A stretch of 50,091 nucleotides of DNA from Oscillibacter sp. (GCA_022791875.1 JAAVZX010000009.1:1-50091), one strand, 5' to 3'. Positions 1 to 8,044 are shown, counted from the first letter of the stretch. Numbers and translations are program-made. The notes: generated by a model from the sequence alone, not told the origin.

Positions 1-2
1 TC

Positions 3-197
3 ATTCCGCCAAGAAAGAATCGAAAGCATCTGCGGGAATACGACAAATATCTCTACAAGCTCCGCCATCTCGTTGAGAATGCTTTCCTGCTTCTCAAAAG
101 GTGGCGCGGTATTGCTACGCGCTACGCTAAAAACGCCGCCTCTTTCGCTGCCGCCGTCCAAATCCGCTGTATTGCTATTTGGCTCCTTGTTTATTGA
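3..197 (+). mobile_element. 3' end of an IS transposase gene (partial, DDE type)
   Basis: An open frame enters from the left edge and ends at TGA 195-197. It encodes 64 residues with the DDE-transposase tail pattern: YDKYLYKLRHLVENAF, then KRWRGIATRYAKN, then AAVQIRCIAIW. The ENAF...KRWRGIATRYAK block is characteristic of IS5/IS4-like transposase C-termini (family knowledge). The rest of the element lies outside the window, so its family, terminal repeats and target duplication cannot be read. Within a few bases of the stop the sequence becomes a pilin gene, so the IS end must lie just past 197. The element may have inserted into the pilin, or this may be a rearrangement junction. Confidence 0.8.
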
Positions 198-511
198 CGG
201 CACCCTCTAAGACCGTCTTTGAGTTCACTGGCCTGAAGTATGGTAACTACACTCTGGTTGAGATTCGTACCCCCGATGGTTATAACACAGTTGATCCGAA
301 TAGTGAGAATTTGAAAGTGAAAGTTGAAGCTGGAACTTCCGCAACTCATGCAACCATCGTTTCCAGAAATGTTGTGAACCTGGCTGGCGCTACGCTCCCC
401 GAAACCGGCGGCATCGGCACCACCATCTTCACCGCCGTGGGCAGCGTCCTGATGGTCGGCGCGGCCATCCTCTACATCACCAAGAAGCGCAGCGAGGACT
501 GCGCCAACTGA
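198..511 (+). pseudogene. C-terminal stub of an LPETG-anchored SpaA-type pilin
   Basis: About 104 residues remain of a surface pilin. A SpaA/Cna-B-type fold end is visible in FEFTGLKYGNYTLVEIRTPDGY, whose YTLVEIRTPDGY resembles the E-box motif that places the isopeptide-forming glutamate; here Ile follows the Glu. An LPETG sorting signal (395-409), a hydrophobic helix (TTIFTAVGSVLMVGAAILYI) and a KKR tail follow. The N-terminus with signal peptide is missing: upstream sequence is the IS transposase end, and an ATG at 179 lies inside the IS. As read, it would give only a signal-less fragment. It heads a pilus locus with two sortases and a second pilin, so it was probably the major shaft subunit (inference). 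Confidence 0.8.
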
Positions 512-582
512 CCCGTCATTCTCCCCAGGACCCCGGCCTCCCCAGGCCGGGGTCCTGGGGACCCTGGGAGTGAGGCCCCCCT

Positions 583-1490
583 ATGAAGAAAAAGAGATCC
601 CGCGCGAAAAAAAAGCCGTGAACGCCCTGCTGATCCTGGTGTTCCTGGCAGGCCTCGCCATCCTGGCCTACCCCAAAGTCTCCGACTACTGGAACTCCTT
701 CCATTCCTCCCGGGCCATCATGACCTACACCGAGGCCGTCACCGGCCTCAGCGCCGAGGAATACGACCACTTCTACAGCGAGGCGGAAGCCTACAACCGG
801 AACATCCCCCAGCGGGCCAATCCCTTCCTTCCGTCGGAGGATGAGCAGGCCCAATATAACGCCCTCCTGGACGTGGAGGGCAACGGCATCATGGGCTACA
901 TCGAGATCCCCTTAATCGGCGTGGCCTTCCCCATCTACCACGGCACCTCTGAAAGCGTGCTCCAGGTGGCCATCGGGCACCTGGACTGGAGCTCCCTCCC
1001 GGTGGGGGGCCCCTCCACCCACGCCGTCATCTCCGGACACCGGGGCCTCCCCAGCGCGGAGCTGTTCACCAAGATCGACCGCCTCGCCGTGGGCGACCGC
1101 TTCATGCTGTATGTCCTGGACGAGGTGCTCACCTACAAGGTGGACCAGATTCTGATCGTCCTGCCGGAGGACCTGAGCGCCCTGCAAATCGTTCCCGGCG
1201 GGGACTACTGCACCCTGGTCACCTGCACGCCCTACGGCATCAACACCCACCGGATGCTGGTCCGGGGCCGCCGGGTGGAGACGGAGGAGGCCCGCACCGT
1301 CCGCGTCACCGCCGAGGCCATCCCCGTGGAGCCGGTTCTGGTGGCCCCCGTGCTTGCGGTTCCCCTGTCCGTCGGGTTTCTGGGGGCCATGTCCCTCAGC
1401 GACCGCCGCAGGTGGAGCGAGCGGGAGGAACATGAAGAAGAGAACAACTGGCCATGCGGAATTCTGTATAGAACGGTGGTATCGCCATGA
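583..1490 (+). CDS. class C (pilus) sortase, frameshifted near the N-terminus
   Basis: Membrane transpeptidase that would link LPXTG pilins into a pilus. It has an N-terminal membrane helix (ALLILVFLAGLAILA), catalytic His in ISGHRGL, catalytic Cys in TLVTCTPYGINTHR with the conserved Arg, and a C-terminal helix near VLAVPLSVGFLGAM; this layout and the TCTPYGINTHR block are typical of class C sortases. ATG 583 has a GAGG ribosome site 7 nt upstream and reads MKKKRSRAKKKP, then hits TGA at 619. The main frame is recovered by adding one A to the A8 run at 607-614. Without that, the only start is GTG 570, giving an atypical N-terminus. The stop overlaps the next start (ATGA). Confidence 0.82.
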
Positions 1491-2431
1491 AGAAAAGTTT
1501 GAAGAAATTAAGCGTTTTGCTGCTGAGCCTCGGAGCGGTCCTCATGCTCTCGATGCCCGCGCTGGCGGCGCCGGGCGGCGCGGTGCTGAATGCCAAGTGT
1601 GTGCCGGGCGATACGCCGTCCATTGCCAACGGGCTCGTGTTTGACCTCTACAAGGTGGCGGACGCCGCCCCCGACGGCAGCGGCGGGTTCTCCTACACCC
1701 TCACGGAGGACTTTGCCGCCTCCGGCGTCCGCCTGGAGGACATCACCGCCATTGTCGGCGCAGGTCAGAACAGCACGGCGGAGGCCCACAAGACCCTCCT
1801 GCGGACCCTGGCGGACTATATCAACGGTCTGAGCAGCAGCACCGCCCTCCGGGCGGGGCAGTCCACGGCCCAGAAGCGCGCCATCGGCGCGAACCGTGAG
1901 GAAACGGAGGCCGTGGCCCAGTTCACGGACCTCTCCGACGGCCTGTATCTGGTTGCCAGCCAGAACCGGATCGTCCTGGGCAACACGACCTACACCCCCA
2001 TCCCCTTCCTGATCAACCTGCCCTACCAGATAAGCGGCACCAGCCACACCTACGTGACGGCCCACGTGAAGTTCGACGTCCAGACAACGACGGACCCCGG
2101 CCCCGGTCCTGGCCCCGAACCCGGCCCCAACCGTCCCGGCGGAACCCCCACGCCCCCTCCGGGCCCCGGAAGGAACCCCACCCCGCCCACCACGACGGTG
2201 GAGGACCCCGCCGTCCCCCTGGCCCCTGAGCCGGAGATCGAAGTCCTGCCGGACCCCGTGCCCATGACGGAGACGCCGGAGGCCGTGAGTCCCGAGGTGG
2301 AGATCCCCGAGAACCGGACGCCCCTGGACATGCTGCCCCAGACGGGTCTGCTGTGGTGGCCCGTGGGCGTGATGGCCGCGGCGGGCTGTGCCCTGGTGGC
2401 CTGCGGGATGTACAGGAAAAAGAGGGCGTAA
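1487..2431 (+). CDS. LPQTG-anchored SpaA-like pilin subunit
   Basis: A 314-residue surface protein. Signal peptide at 1-28 (KKLSVLLLSLGAVLML, then ALAA). Residues about 30-200 form pilin-like domains, with FSYTLTEDF and AVAQFTDLSDGLYLVAS resembling the first domain of Gram-positive pilins. Residues about 203-280 are a Pro/Gly/Glu-rich wall-spanning linker. LPQTG lies at 283-287, followed by a hydrophobic helix and YRKKRA. The long proline linker suggests a basal, wall-attached subunit (inference). Its ATG overlaps the stop of the upstream sortase, and its own stop abuts the ATG of the next sortase, so the three genes look translationally coupled. Confidence 0.85.
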   Translation: MKKSLKKLSVLLLSLGAVLMLSMPALAAPGGAVLNAKCVPGDTPSIANGLVFDLYKVADAAPDGSGGFSYTLTEDFAASGVRLEDITAIVGAGQNSTAEAHKTLLRTLADYINGLSSSTALRAGQSTAQKRAIGANREETEAVAQFTDLSDGLYLVASQNRIVLGNTTYTPIPFLINLPYQISGTSHTYVTAHVKFDVQTTTDPGPGPGPEPGPNRPGGTPTPPPGPGRNPTPPTTTVEDPAVPLAPEPEIEVLPDPVPMTETPEAVSPEVEIPENRTPLDMLPQTGLLWWPVGVMAAAGCALVACGMYRKKRA

Positions 2432-3032
2432 ATGGGACGGAAAAAAGGAAACGTCCTGATTGTGCTGGGCCTGCTGCTCCTTCTGGGGGGCGGCGGGCCT
2501 CACCGCGTACAATCTGAACGAAGAGCTGTCCGCGGGCCGGGCCTCGGAGGCCGCTCTGGAGGGCGTCGCCTCCAGTCTGGCGGACGCGCCTTTTCAGGCC
2601 CGCGGGGAACGGCTGATCAAAAAATCCGCCATTACCAGCGAAGAGACGGTGGAGCTGGACGGGCGCTACTATATGGGCCTCATCACCTTCCCCACGCTGG
2701 AGCTGCAATTGCCGGTGCAGATGGAGTGGAGCTACGAGAATTTGAAGACCTCCCCCTGCCGGATGCAGGGCAGTCCGGCCATGGAGGACCTGGTGATCAT
2801 GGGCCACAACTACCGCACCCACTTCGGCCCCCTGGACAACCTGCGGATTGGGGACGAGGTGTCCGTCACCATGGGGGACGGGGCCACCTACGTCTACCAG
2901 GTGGGGGCCAAGGAGGTGGTGGGGGCCTACGCGGTGGAGGACGTGACCTCCGGCGCGTGGCCCCTGACGCTGTTCACCTGCACCCTCAGTGGGCGGACGC
3001 GGCTGGTGGTGCGCTGTGATTTCGCGGAGTGA
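2432..3032 (+). CDS. second sortase, frameshifted in the N-terminal helix
   Basis: Sortase-family transpeptidase of about 200 residues. Catalytic His lies in IMGHNYRTHFG, Cys in LTLFTCTLSGRTR and Arg in the same block, as in class B/D-like housekeeping or pilus-anchoring sortases. ATG 2432 immediately follows the pilin stop and encodes a proper membrane start, MGRKKGNVLIVLGLLLLLGG. In that frame translation then runs into unrelated sequence. The sortase frame continues as GLTAYNLNEELSAGR and is one base out of register, which one surplus G in the G-rich run near 2486-2499 would explain. The in-frame TTG at 2460 gives a poor Cys-rich N-terminus and is unlikely to be native. Confidence 0.75.
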
Positions 3033-3049
3033 AGCGAATACGCGGAGAC

Positions 3050-3077
3050 GGGACGGCGGGAGCCGCCCCGTTTTTTT
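3050..3077 (+). terminator. rho-independent terminator of the pilus locus
   Basis: A GC-rich hairpin (GGGACGGC / GCCGCCCC with one mismatch, GGGA loop) is followed by seven T residues, 17 nt after the sortase stop. Confidence 0.8.
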
Positions 3078-3114
3078 GCGCGCGGAAGATTCCGGAAATT
3101 TTGCAGACTACCGG

Positions 3115-3143
3115 TTGAAAGGGGCCATTGGCCGTGGTATAAT
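3115..3143 (+). promoter_or_regulatory. sigma-A promoter for the 3177 operon
   Basis: TTGAAA (3115-3120), a 17-nt spacer and perfect TATAAT (3138-3143). AGGAGG follows at 3164 and GTG at 3177, so the leader is very short (about 27 nt). Confidence 0.8.
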
Positions 3144-3176
3144 TGGGGAAGCTATATTTGCAAAGGAGGGGACGGG

Positions 3177-3665
3177 GTGTCGCGCTTAGGGATGCTCTAC
3201 GCGCTGGAGGACAGCTGGGTAGAAAAGCTCCGGGCCATGCCGGAGGAGGAGCGGTACGACTACATGCTGAATGAAATCGAGGAGGAGCTGTTCGGCACGC
3301 CTCAGAGCTGCGAATTGGACAAAGCCTGGGAGGGCCTTCAATACTGCCTGGGCGGCGGCGTGTGGCGGGAGGAAAACGAGGTTCCCTTCAACGTCATATA
3401 CGGCGGGGAATTCCTGGTGGATGAGGACGACGACGCGGTCACGCTGAAAACCCAGGAAGACGTGGAGAAAATCGTGGCCTTTCTGCGGGAGAACGATTTG
3501 GAGAAATTGATCCGGGAGAATTTCTGGAAAATCGAAGACGAGAGTTTTCGCTATAAAGACGAGGATGGATTGGAGCATACTCTGGGTTGGAGCGAGGAAA
3601 TACTCTCATTTTATGAGACCGCTTTGAAGAACAGACATCAGGTTATCTTTACCGTCGATTTTTGA
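3177..3665 (+). CDS. DUF1877 (YfbM-like) family protein
   Basis: A 162-residue, acidic, soluble protein with no signal peptide or membrane helix. The pattern of an N-terminal helical region with LEDSWVEKLRAMPEE, a central LDKAWEGLQYCLGG and a late LTGxxF/YxxALKN-type end resembles the DUF1877/YfbM family, which often sits with small immunity-like or orphan genes; no biochemical role is established. GTG 3177 is chosen because AGGAGG lies 7 nt upstream and the consensus promoter lies just before it. It is the first gene before a HAD phosphatase (24-nt gap) and an SDR enzyme. Confidence 0.7.
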   Translation: MSRLGMLYALEDSWVEKLRAMPEEERYDYMLNEIEEELFGTPQSCELDKAWEGLQYCLGGGVWREENEVPFNVIYGGEFLVDEDDDAVTLKTQEDVEKIVAFLRENDLEKLIRENFWKIEDESFRYKDEDGLEHTLGWSEEILSFYETALKNRHQVIFTVDF

Positions 3666-3689
3666 ACCGGCGGAAAACAGGAGGAATTT

Positions 3690-4466
3690 ATGGATCAGCT
3701 TCGGAAGAAAAAGGGCTTTATCTGCGACATGGACGGCGTGATCTACCACGGCAACCAGCTCCTGCCGGGCGTGGAGAGCTTCGTGAAATGGCTGGGGAAG
3801 GAGAAGAAAAACTTCCTCTTTCTGACGAACTCCAGCCAGTACACCCCCAAGGAGCTCCAGCAGAAACTGGCCCGCATGGGCCTGGAGGTGGACGAGTCCC
3901 ACTTCTACACCAGCGCCCTGGCCACGGCCTGCTTCCTGGACAGCCAGGCCCCCGGGTGCAGCGCCTACGTGGTGGGCGAGCACGGCATCCAGAACGCCCT
4001 CTACGACAAGGGCATCACCTACAACGACGTGAACCCCGACTACGTGGTGGTCGGCGAGTCCTCGGCCTACAACCTGGAGCAGATCACCAAGGCCATCCGC
4101 CTGGTGAACGCAGGCGCGAAGCTCATCGGCACGAACCCGGACCTGACGGCGCCGGTAGAGGGCGGAATGGTCCCGGCCTGCCGGGCCCTCATCGCCCCCA
4201 TCGAGCTGGCCACGGACAAGAACGCCTACTTCGTCGGCAAGCCCAACCCCCTCATGATGCGCACGGGCCTGCGGATGCTGGGGGTCCACTCCGACGATGC
4301 CGTCATGATCGGCGACCGGATGGACACGGACATCATCGCGGGCATCGAGACGGGCCTGGACACCGTTCTGGTCCTCTCCGGCGTCTCCACCCGGGAGACC
4401 TGCCAGGAGTACCCCTACCGGCCCAAATTCATCCTGGACGGCGTAGGGGAGATCCCCAAGAACTGA
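3690..4466 (+). CDS. HAD-IIA family phosphatase (NagD-like)
   Basis: A 258-residue haloacid-dehalogenase-type sugar or nucleotide phosphatase, probably cytosolic. Motif I is CDMDGVIY with nucleophile Asp13 and acid/base Asp15. Motif II is FLTNSSQ, followed by the type IIA cap, then VGKPNPLMM (Lys, motif III) and MIGDRMDTDI (motif IV Asp pair). The length matches NagD/AraL-type enzymes (about 250-270). AGGAGG sits just before ATG 3690. The substrate cannot be told from sequence; NagD relatives hydrolyse UMP, phosphosugars or phosphoglycolate. It is followed after 52 nt by an SDR oxidoreductase in the same direction, perhaps one transcript ending at the 5301 terminator. Confidence 0.85.
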   Translation: MDQLRKKKGFICDMDGVIYHGNQLLPGVESFVKWLGKEKKNFLFLTNSSQYTPKELQQKLARMGLEVDESHFYTSALATACFLDSQAPGCSAYVVGEHGIQNALYDKGITYNDVNPDYVVVGESSAYNLEQITKAIRLVNAGAKLIGTNPDLTAPVEGGMVPACRALIAPIELATDKNAYFVGKPNPLMMRTGLRMLGVHSDDAVMIGDRMDTDIIAGIETGLDTVLVLSGVSTRETCQEYPYRPKFILDGVGEIPKN

Positions 4467-4518
4467 CGGCGGAACGCCGTATCAAACACTGGAAGCCCCA
4501 GAGAAATGAGGAAAGAGC

Positions 4519-5274
4519 ATGGAGAGTAAACTGCTGGAGGGCAAGATCGCCCTGGTCACAGGCGGCGGCGCGGGCATCGGGGCCTGCGACTGCCGGAAGT
4601 TCGCGGAGGCGGGGGCCAAGGGCATCCTGATCGCGGACCTGATGCTGGAGGACGCGGAGAAGGTCGCGGCGGAGATCATGGAGCGCTGGCCCGGCTGCAA
4701 GTGCGTGGCGGTGAAGACGGACGTGTCCAAAGAGGCGGACGTGGACCACTGCTTCGCGGTCCTGGAGAAGGAGTTCGGGACCTTGGACATTCTGGTGAAC
4801 AACGCGGGCGTGACCAACAAGATTCCCTTCGACGAAATGACCCTGGACCACTGGAATTTCACCTACGGCATCAACATCACAGGCCCCTTCCTGTTTGCCC
4901 AGCGGGCCCTGCGGATCATGAAGGCGAAGGGCTACGGGCGGATCATCAACATGGCCTCCATCGCGGGCCACGTAGGCGGACTGACCTCCGGCGTGGACTA
5001 CGCCACCACCAAGGGCGCCATGCTGACCCTGACCCGCTCCATTGCCAAGCAGGGCGCGGCTTACGGCGTGACCTGCAACAGCGTGGCCCCGGGCAACATC
5101 AAAACGGCCATGGAGAAGGTTTTCGGAAGCGACTGGGACCCGATGGCCGTCCCCATGCACCGTCTGGGCGAGCCGGAGGACATCGCGGACGTGGTGCTCT
5201 TCCTGGCCTCCGACATGTCCAGGTACATGACGGGCACTTGTTTGAACGTCAATGGCGGCATGTTCATGCAGTAA
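4519..5274 (+). CDS. short-chain dehydrogenase/reductase
   Basis: A 251-residue NAD(P)-dependent oxidoreductase of the classical SDR type. The Rossmann motif TGGGAGIG is at 14-21, followed by NNAGV, the catalytic Ser in IINMASIAG, the YATTKG (YxxxK) pair and the C-terminal MTGTCLNVNGG that closes the substrate pocket. Such enzymes act on sugar alcohols, 3-oxoacyl thioesters or steroid-like alcohols; the substrate here is unknown. The cofactor may be NAD because an Asp follows beta-2 (LIADLM). ATG 4519 is preceded by GAGGAAAG. It shares direction with the HAD phosphatase, which might point to polyol or sugar-phosphate metabolism (weak inference). Confidence 0.88.
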   Translation: MESKLLEGKIALVTGGGAGIGACDCRKFAEAGAKGILIADLMLEDAEKVAAEIMERWPGCKCVAVKTDVSKEADVDHCFAVLEKEFGTLDILVNNAGVTNKIPFDEMTLDHWNFTYGINITGPFLFAQRALRIMKAKGYGRIINMASIAGHVGGLTSGVDYATTKGAMLTLTRSIAKQGAAYGVTCNSVAPGNIKTAMEKVFGSDWDPMAVPMHRLGEPEDIADVVLFLASDMSRYMTGTCLNVNGGMFMQ

Positions 5275-5300
5275 AGCGGTAGAAACGGCAAAAAAATAGG

Positions 5301-5345
5301 GAAAACCCTTCGCGGAAAGTGCAAAACTCCGCGAAGGGTTTTTAC
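5301..5345. terminator. bidirectional terminator between SDR gene and spoIIP
   Basis: An AAAACCCTTCGCGGA arm pairs with TCCGCGAAGGGTTTT around an 11-nt loop. A-rich and T-rich flanks let it serve both converging genes. Confidence 0.85.
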
Positions 5346-5349
5346 GTTT

Positions 5350-6513
5350 TCAGCCAGCGGCCTCAGCTTGCAGAACGGTGATCATCGTCTCCGCAAAGAG
5401 CCGCGCAGCCAGACGCGCCTCTTCCGGCGAGTTCCCCGCCGCCCCCACCTCCACCAGCAGGGACCCCTTCGTAGCGTGCTGATTATACCGCGAGTTCCGC
5501 AGAAGCACAGGCCGCATCAGTGTCGGATAGCGCGCCAGCGCCTCCTCCTGAATCGCCGCCGCCAGTTTCAGATTTTCCATCCAATCCGGATGGCTCAGCC
5601 CACTCCCGTCGCTCCCAATGACAAGCGACATCTGCGCCGCGACCCCAACCCCATCAATTTCGGAAACCACTTTATACTGATTCCCCTGGGTATCTTCGAT
5701 AGCGTCCCGATGCACGTCCAAAACGAACGAAATCGAAGGATATTTCTCCAGATACCGCTCAATGGAGGCCAAAGATCGATCATAAGCCCCAGAATACGAG
5801 GGGTAATCATACAGCGTCCGATCGTGCAGCACTGAGATCCCCGCCTCCCCGAACACCGCCGCCATTTCGTCCCCCGCTTTCACGACATTGAACCGGTAAT
5901 CGGTAGTCCGGTAATCTCCCGACCAAACAATATCCGTCCCCGGCACCGGCGTATAAGCCTCGCTCCCATGGGTATGTACGATCAGAATCTGCGGCTCGTC
6001 CTCCGAAAGCCGCGCCGAAAACGCCCCGCAGACCGCCTCAGCGGACGGGCTATGCTTCGTAGAATTACTGACATAAACCCGCCCTGCGATCAAATACCCA
6101 TCCGGATCACTGGGCACCAGCGTCTTAGCCGCCACCCCGTTATCCACCGCCTCCCCAGGCCCGTCCAAAGGCGTCTCCTCCACCGGCGTACTGACCGGCT
6201 CCGGCGTCTCCCCATCCTCCTCAGCAATCTCCTGCCGCTCCAAGCTCCACAGCTCCACCACCTCCCCCCGCGCCGCCGCCAGCAGCGCCGACTCCCCAAT
6301 CGTCAAAGCCGCCGCCGCCGACAGCCCATCCCTCTCCCACAAATCCCCCAACTCCCACCTCAAAACCCCAACCGGCGCCGCCTCCCGCAAAGCCTCTACC
6401 GCCCCCCCAACCGTCTCACTCCCCGCCGTAACCACTGCAACCCAAAGCGTCCCCACCGCCAGCAAACCCGCCTCCAGCCGTCGAATTACGCTGCTTCCAC
6501 GATTCTTACTCAT
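5350..6513 (-). CDS. spoIIP: stage II sporulation protein P
   Basis: Peptidoglycan amidase/endopeptidase of the SpoIIDMP complex that thins septal wall during engulfment of the forespore. About 387 residues: one N-terminal membrane helix (LLAVGTLWVAVVTAG), a low-complexity linker, then the SpoIIP catalytic domain from about residue 145, with IVHTHGSEAYTP, FVLDVHRDAI and LLVEVGAAGNS. The domain is closely related to zinc amidases; the His and Glu in these blocks are the expected metal ligands (family knowledge). I chose ATG at 6513 because AGAGGTGAAGG lies just upstream; the longer frame begins with a GTG inside that ribosome site. It shows that the organism belongs to an endospore-forming lineage. 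Confidence 0.92.
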   Translation of the reverse strand: MSKNRGSSVIRRLEAGLLAVGTLWVAVVTAGSETVGGAVEALREAAPVGVLRWELGDLWERDGLSAAAALTIGESALLAAARGEVVELWSLERQEIAEEDGETPEPVSTPVEETPLDGPGEAVDNGVAAKTLVPSDPDGYLIAGRVYVSNSTKHSPSAEAVCGAFSARLSEDEPQILIVHTHGSEAYTPVPGTDIVWSGDYRTTDYRFNVVKAGDEMAAVFGEAGISVLHDRTLYDYPSYSGAYDRSLASIERYLEKYPSISFVLDVHRDAIEDTQGNQYKVVSEIDGVGVAAQMSLVIGSDGSGLSHPDWMENLKLAAAIQEEALARYPTLMRPVLLRNSRYNQHATKGSLLVEVGAAGNSPEEARLAARLFAETMITVLQAEAAG

Positions 6514-6563
6514 AACCTTCACCTCTTGGACAACCTATGTGCCATGACGGGAGATTATGCCTA

Positions 6564-6645
6564 CGGGGGGCCTCCGGCGGCTTCCTTTTCTCGAGAGAAA
6601 AGGAAGCGAAAAGAGCTTTAACTCCGGGAAAGCTACGCTTTCCCT
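6564..6645. repeat. interspersed palindromic repeat, family A (short form)
   Basis: ACGGGGGGCCTCCGGCGGC is followed by a 13-bp stem-loop (6580-6592 / 6595-6607, GA tip), then GAAAAGAGCTTT and a second hairpin GGGAAAGC-TAC-GCTTTCCC (6626-6644). A second copy of the first part lies at 49696. No ORF of note is present between spoIIP and 6691. Confidence 0.75.
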
Positions 6646-6690
6646 CAGAGAATATTTTATGGAGGGTGCGAAATGCGGGCCGGGATCGGT

Positions 6691-7140
6691 TTACAGAATC
6701 AGGAGAAGTCCCAGGGCTACCAGTAATTCCTCGTCCGCGTCCTCCCTGAACAGGAAGAACAGCAGGCCCAGCAGAAGAAGGTCCCCCGTGTCCACATGGT
6801 CCAGATGGAACTGATCCAGAATGTGCCTCAAAAAACCCGTCAGGCCGTCCGTGATACCTGAAATGGGCGTCGAACGCCCCTGCGGCGGCGGTCCCGGCGG
6901 CATCCCCATCCCCGGCGGCGGACCGCTGGACGGCGGCATATTCTGCTCGCCTCCCCCGGACCCGCTGGGCATATGCCCCTGTTGCGGCGGCATCTGCGGC
7001 GGGGGTGCCTGCGTCTGCTGCTGAGACGGCGGTGCCTGTGTCTGCTGAGGCGGAGGCGCGGAGGCGGCGGGACGCTGGGGGGCGTCCTCGGGGATACGGC
7101 TGTAAGAGCCGCTGTCGTTCCGGACATAGCGGTTATACAT
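6691..7140 (-). CDS. Pro/Gln-rich protein with hydrophobic C-terminus, unknown function
   Basis: 149 residues. The N-terminal half is Pro/Gln/Met/Gly-rich and disordered, with repeated QQTQAPP units. The C-terminal part has an amphipathic stretch (ITDGLTGFLRHILDQFHLDHVDTGDLLL) and a hydrophobic end (LLGLLFFLFRED, LLVALGLLLIL) that could insert into a membrane. I do not recognise a family with certainty. ATG 7140 is 3 nt from the stop of the upstream gene and preceded by GGGGAGGG, so the two are translationally coupled. The nearness of spoIIP and the spore-former context permit a coat or forespore role, but nothing in the sequence proves it. Confidence 0.65.
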   Translation of the reverse strand: MYNRYVRNDSGSYSRIPEDAPQRPAASAPPPQQTQAPPSQQQTQAPPPQMPPQQGHMPSGSGGGEQNMPPSSGPPPGMGMPPGPPPQGRSTPISGITDGLTGFLRHILDQFHLDHVDTGDLLLLGLLFFLFREDADEELLVALGLLLIL

Positions 7141-7143
7141 AGC

Positions 7144-7557
7144 TCAGCCCTCCCCCCATCCTGCCAGGAATTTCTTGCCCAGGTGGAAGAGGCGGGCCAG
7201 CTGGAGGGCGCGCTCGATCTTCTCCTGCCGGTCCGCCTTCAAATAGGGCCGGAGGGCGTACAGGAGCTGACGGGCATGGGAGTCCTGCTGCCCGCCCAGC
7301 TCCTGGATGAGGGGCAGGAGCCTGGTCAGGAGCTTCGGGTCCAGCCCGCCCGTAAGGGCCGCAAGAGGGTTCCCCATGTCAAGCGGCGGAGCCTGCTGGG
7401 GCTGGGGCTGAGGCGGAGGCGGCGGAGGTGCCGTCTGCTGAGCCTGCTCTGTCTGCCCGCCCCCCAGGGACTGGGCCAGGTTCATAATCTGCGCCATAGC
7501 ATCGGGGTTAGAGAGGATACTATTCAATTTTTCATCGAACTCAGCCAAGACAAGCAC
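7144..7557 (-). CDS. conserved small protein of unknown function
   Basis: 137 residues, soluble. The N-terminal segment FDEKLNSILSNPDAMAQIMNLAQSLGGG resembles the start of the 85-residue neighbour encoded at 7683, which also describes a short helical unit with NPAM/SPSG spacing. A Pro/Gln linker then leads to a helical C-terminal half (DPKLLTRLLPLIQEL, RQLLYALRPYLKADRQEKIERALQLARLFHLGKKFL) with a basic amphipathic end. Start is probably GTG 7557; an alternative TTG at 7548 cannot be excluded because the ribosome site (GGGG) is weak. It is coupled to the Pro/Gln-rich gene downstream. No function assigned. Confidence 0.68.
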   Translation of the reverse strand: MLVLAEFDEKLNSILSNPDAMAQIMNLAQSLGGGQTEQAQQTAPPPPPPQPQPQQAPPLDMGNPLAALTGGLDPKLLTRLLPLIQELGGQQDSHARQLLYALRPYLKADRQEKIERALQLARLFHLGKKFLAGWGEG

Positions 7558-7602
7558 CCCCGATAGAAGCAGAGATTACAAAGAAAGGTGATCTGGAGGA
7601 GT

Positions 7603-7677
7603 CCAGAGGGAAACGTTCCCTCTGGCAGGGTCCAGGGGCAGAGCCCCTGGTGGGGTTCGGGGCAAAGCCCCAACGGC
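7603..7677. repeat. interspersed palindromic repeat, family A (three-hairpin variant)
   Basis: Three consecutive hairpins: CCAGAGGG/CCCTCTGG, CCAGGGGC/GCCCCTGG and GGGGC/GCCCC. They are built like the copies at 11171, 35626 and 43375 but with different loops. The element fills the gap between two small minus-strand genes. Confidence 0.7.
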
Positions 7678-7682
7678 AGGCA

Positions 7683-7940
7683 CTACTTCTGAACGGCCTT
7701 GTTAATACGTTCCACCAATTCCGCCCCGCTGGGGGACTGCATAATCTGGCTGACCATCTGGGTAATAGCGGTGGTATCTCCCCGTGCGGCGGACTGGACG
7801 GCGCGCTGAAGGCTTGCGCCGCGGTCGCCCTGGGTGAGCATTTGCATAAGCATCTGGCCGTCCTGGGACTGCATGAGGGATTTCAGCATAGCCGGGTTGC
7901 GGCGGAGCTGGTCGGCGAGGTGAGCGGTTTTGTCATCCAT
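7683..7940 (-). CDS. conserved 85-residue helical protein, unknown function
   Basis: An all-helical small protein with LADQLRRNPAMLKSLMQSQDGQMLMQML, then RAVQSAARGDTTAITQMVSQIMQSPSGAELVERI. It has no Cys and no signal peptide. AGGAGG lies 7 nt before ATG 7940. It precedes the 7557 and 7140 genes in the same direction, separated from them by a family A repeat. The trio looks like a conserved Clostridial cluster of unknown role (inference from similar composition and shared NPxMxxLMxL-like spacing). Confidence 0.7.
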   Translation of the reverse strand: MDDKTAHLADQLRRNPAMLKSLMQSQDGQMLMQMLTQGDRGASLQRAVQSAARGDTTAITQMVSQIMQSPSGAELVERINKAVQK

Positions 7941-8044
7941 CGTTGTGCCTCCTATGCTTGTTTCTTGGACGCTTTGAGGCTGCGCCTCTTTGGCGTCTAC
8001 AGGGCATTATATGACTTGGGGCTGGAAAATGTGCCTTTGAACGC

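Noticed and set aside
1508..2512. 334-codon minus-strand frame over the LPQTG pilin
   Set aside because: Low-complexity His/Gly/Arg shadow of the pilin and its Pro-rich linker.
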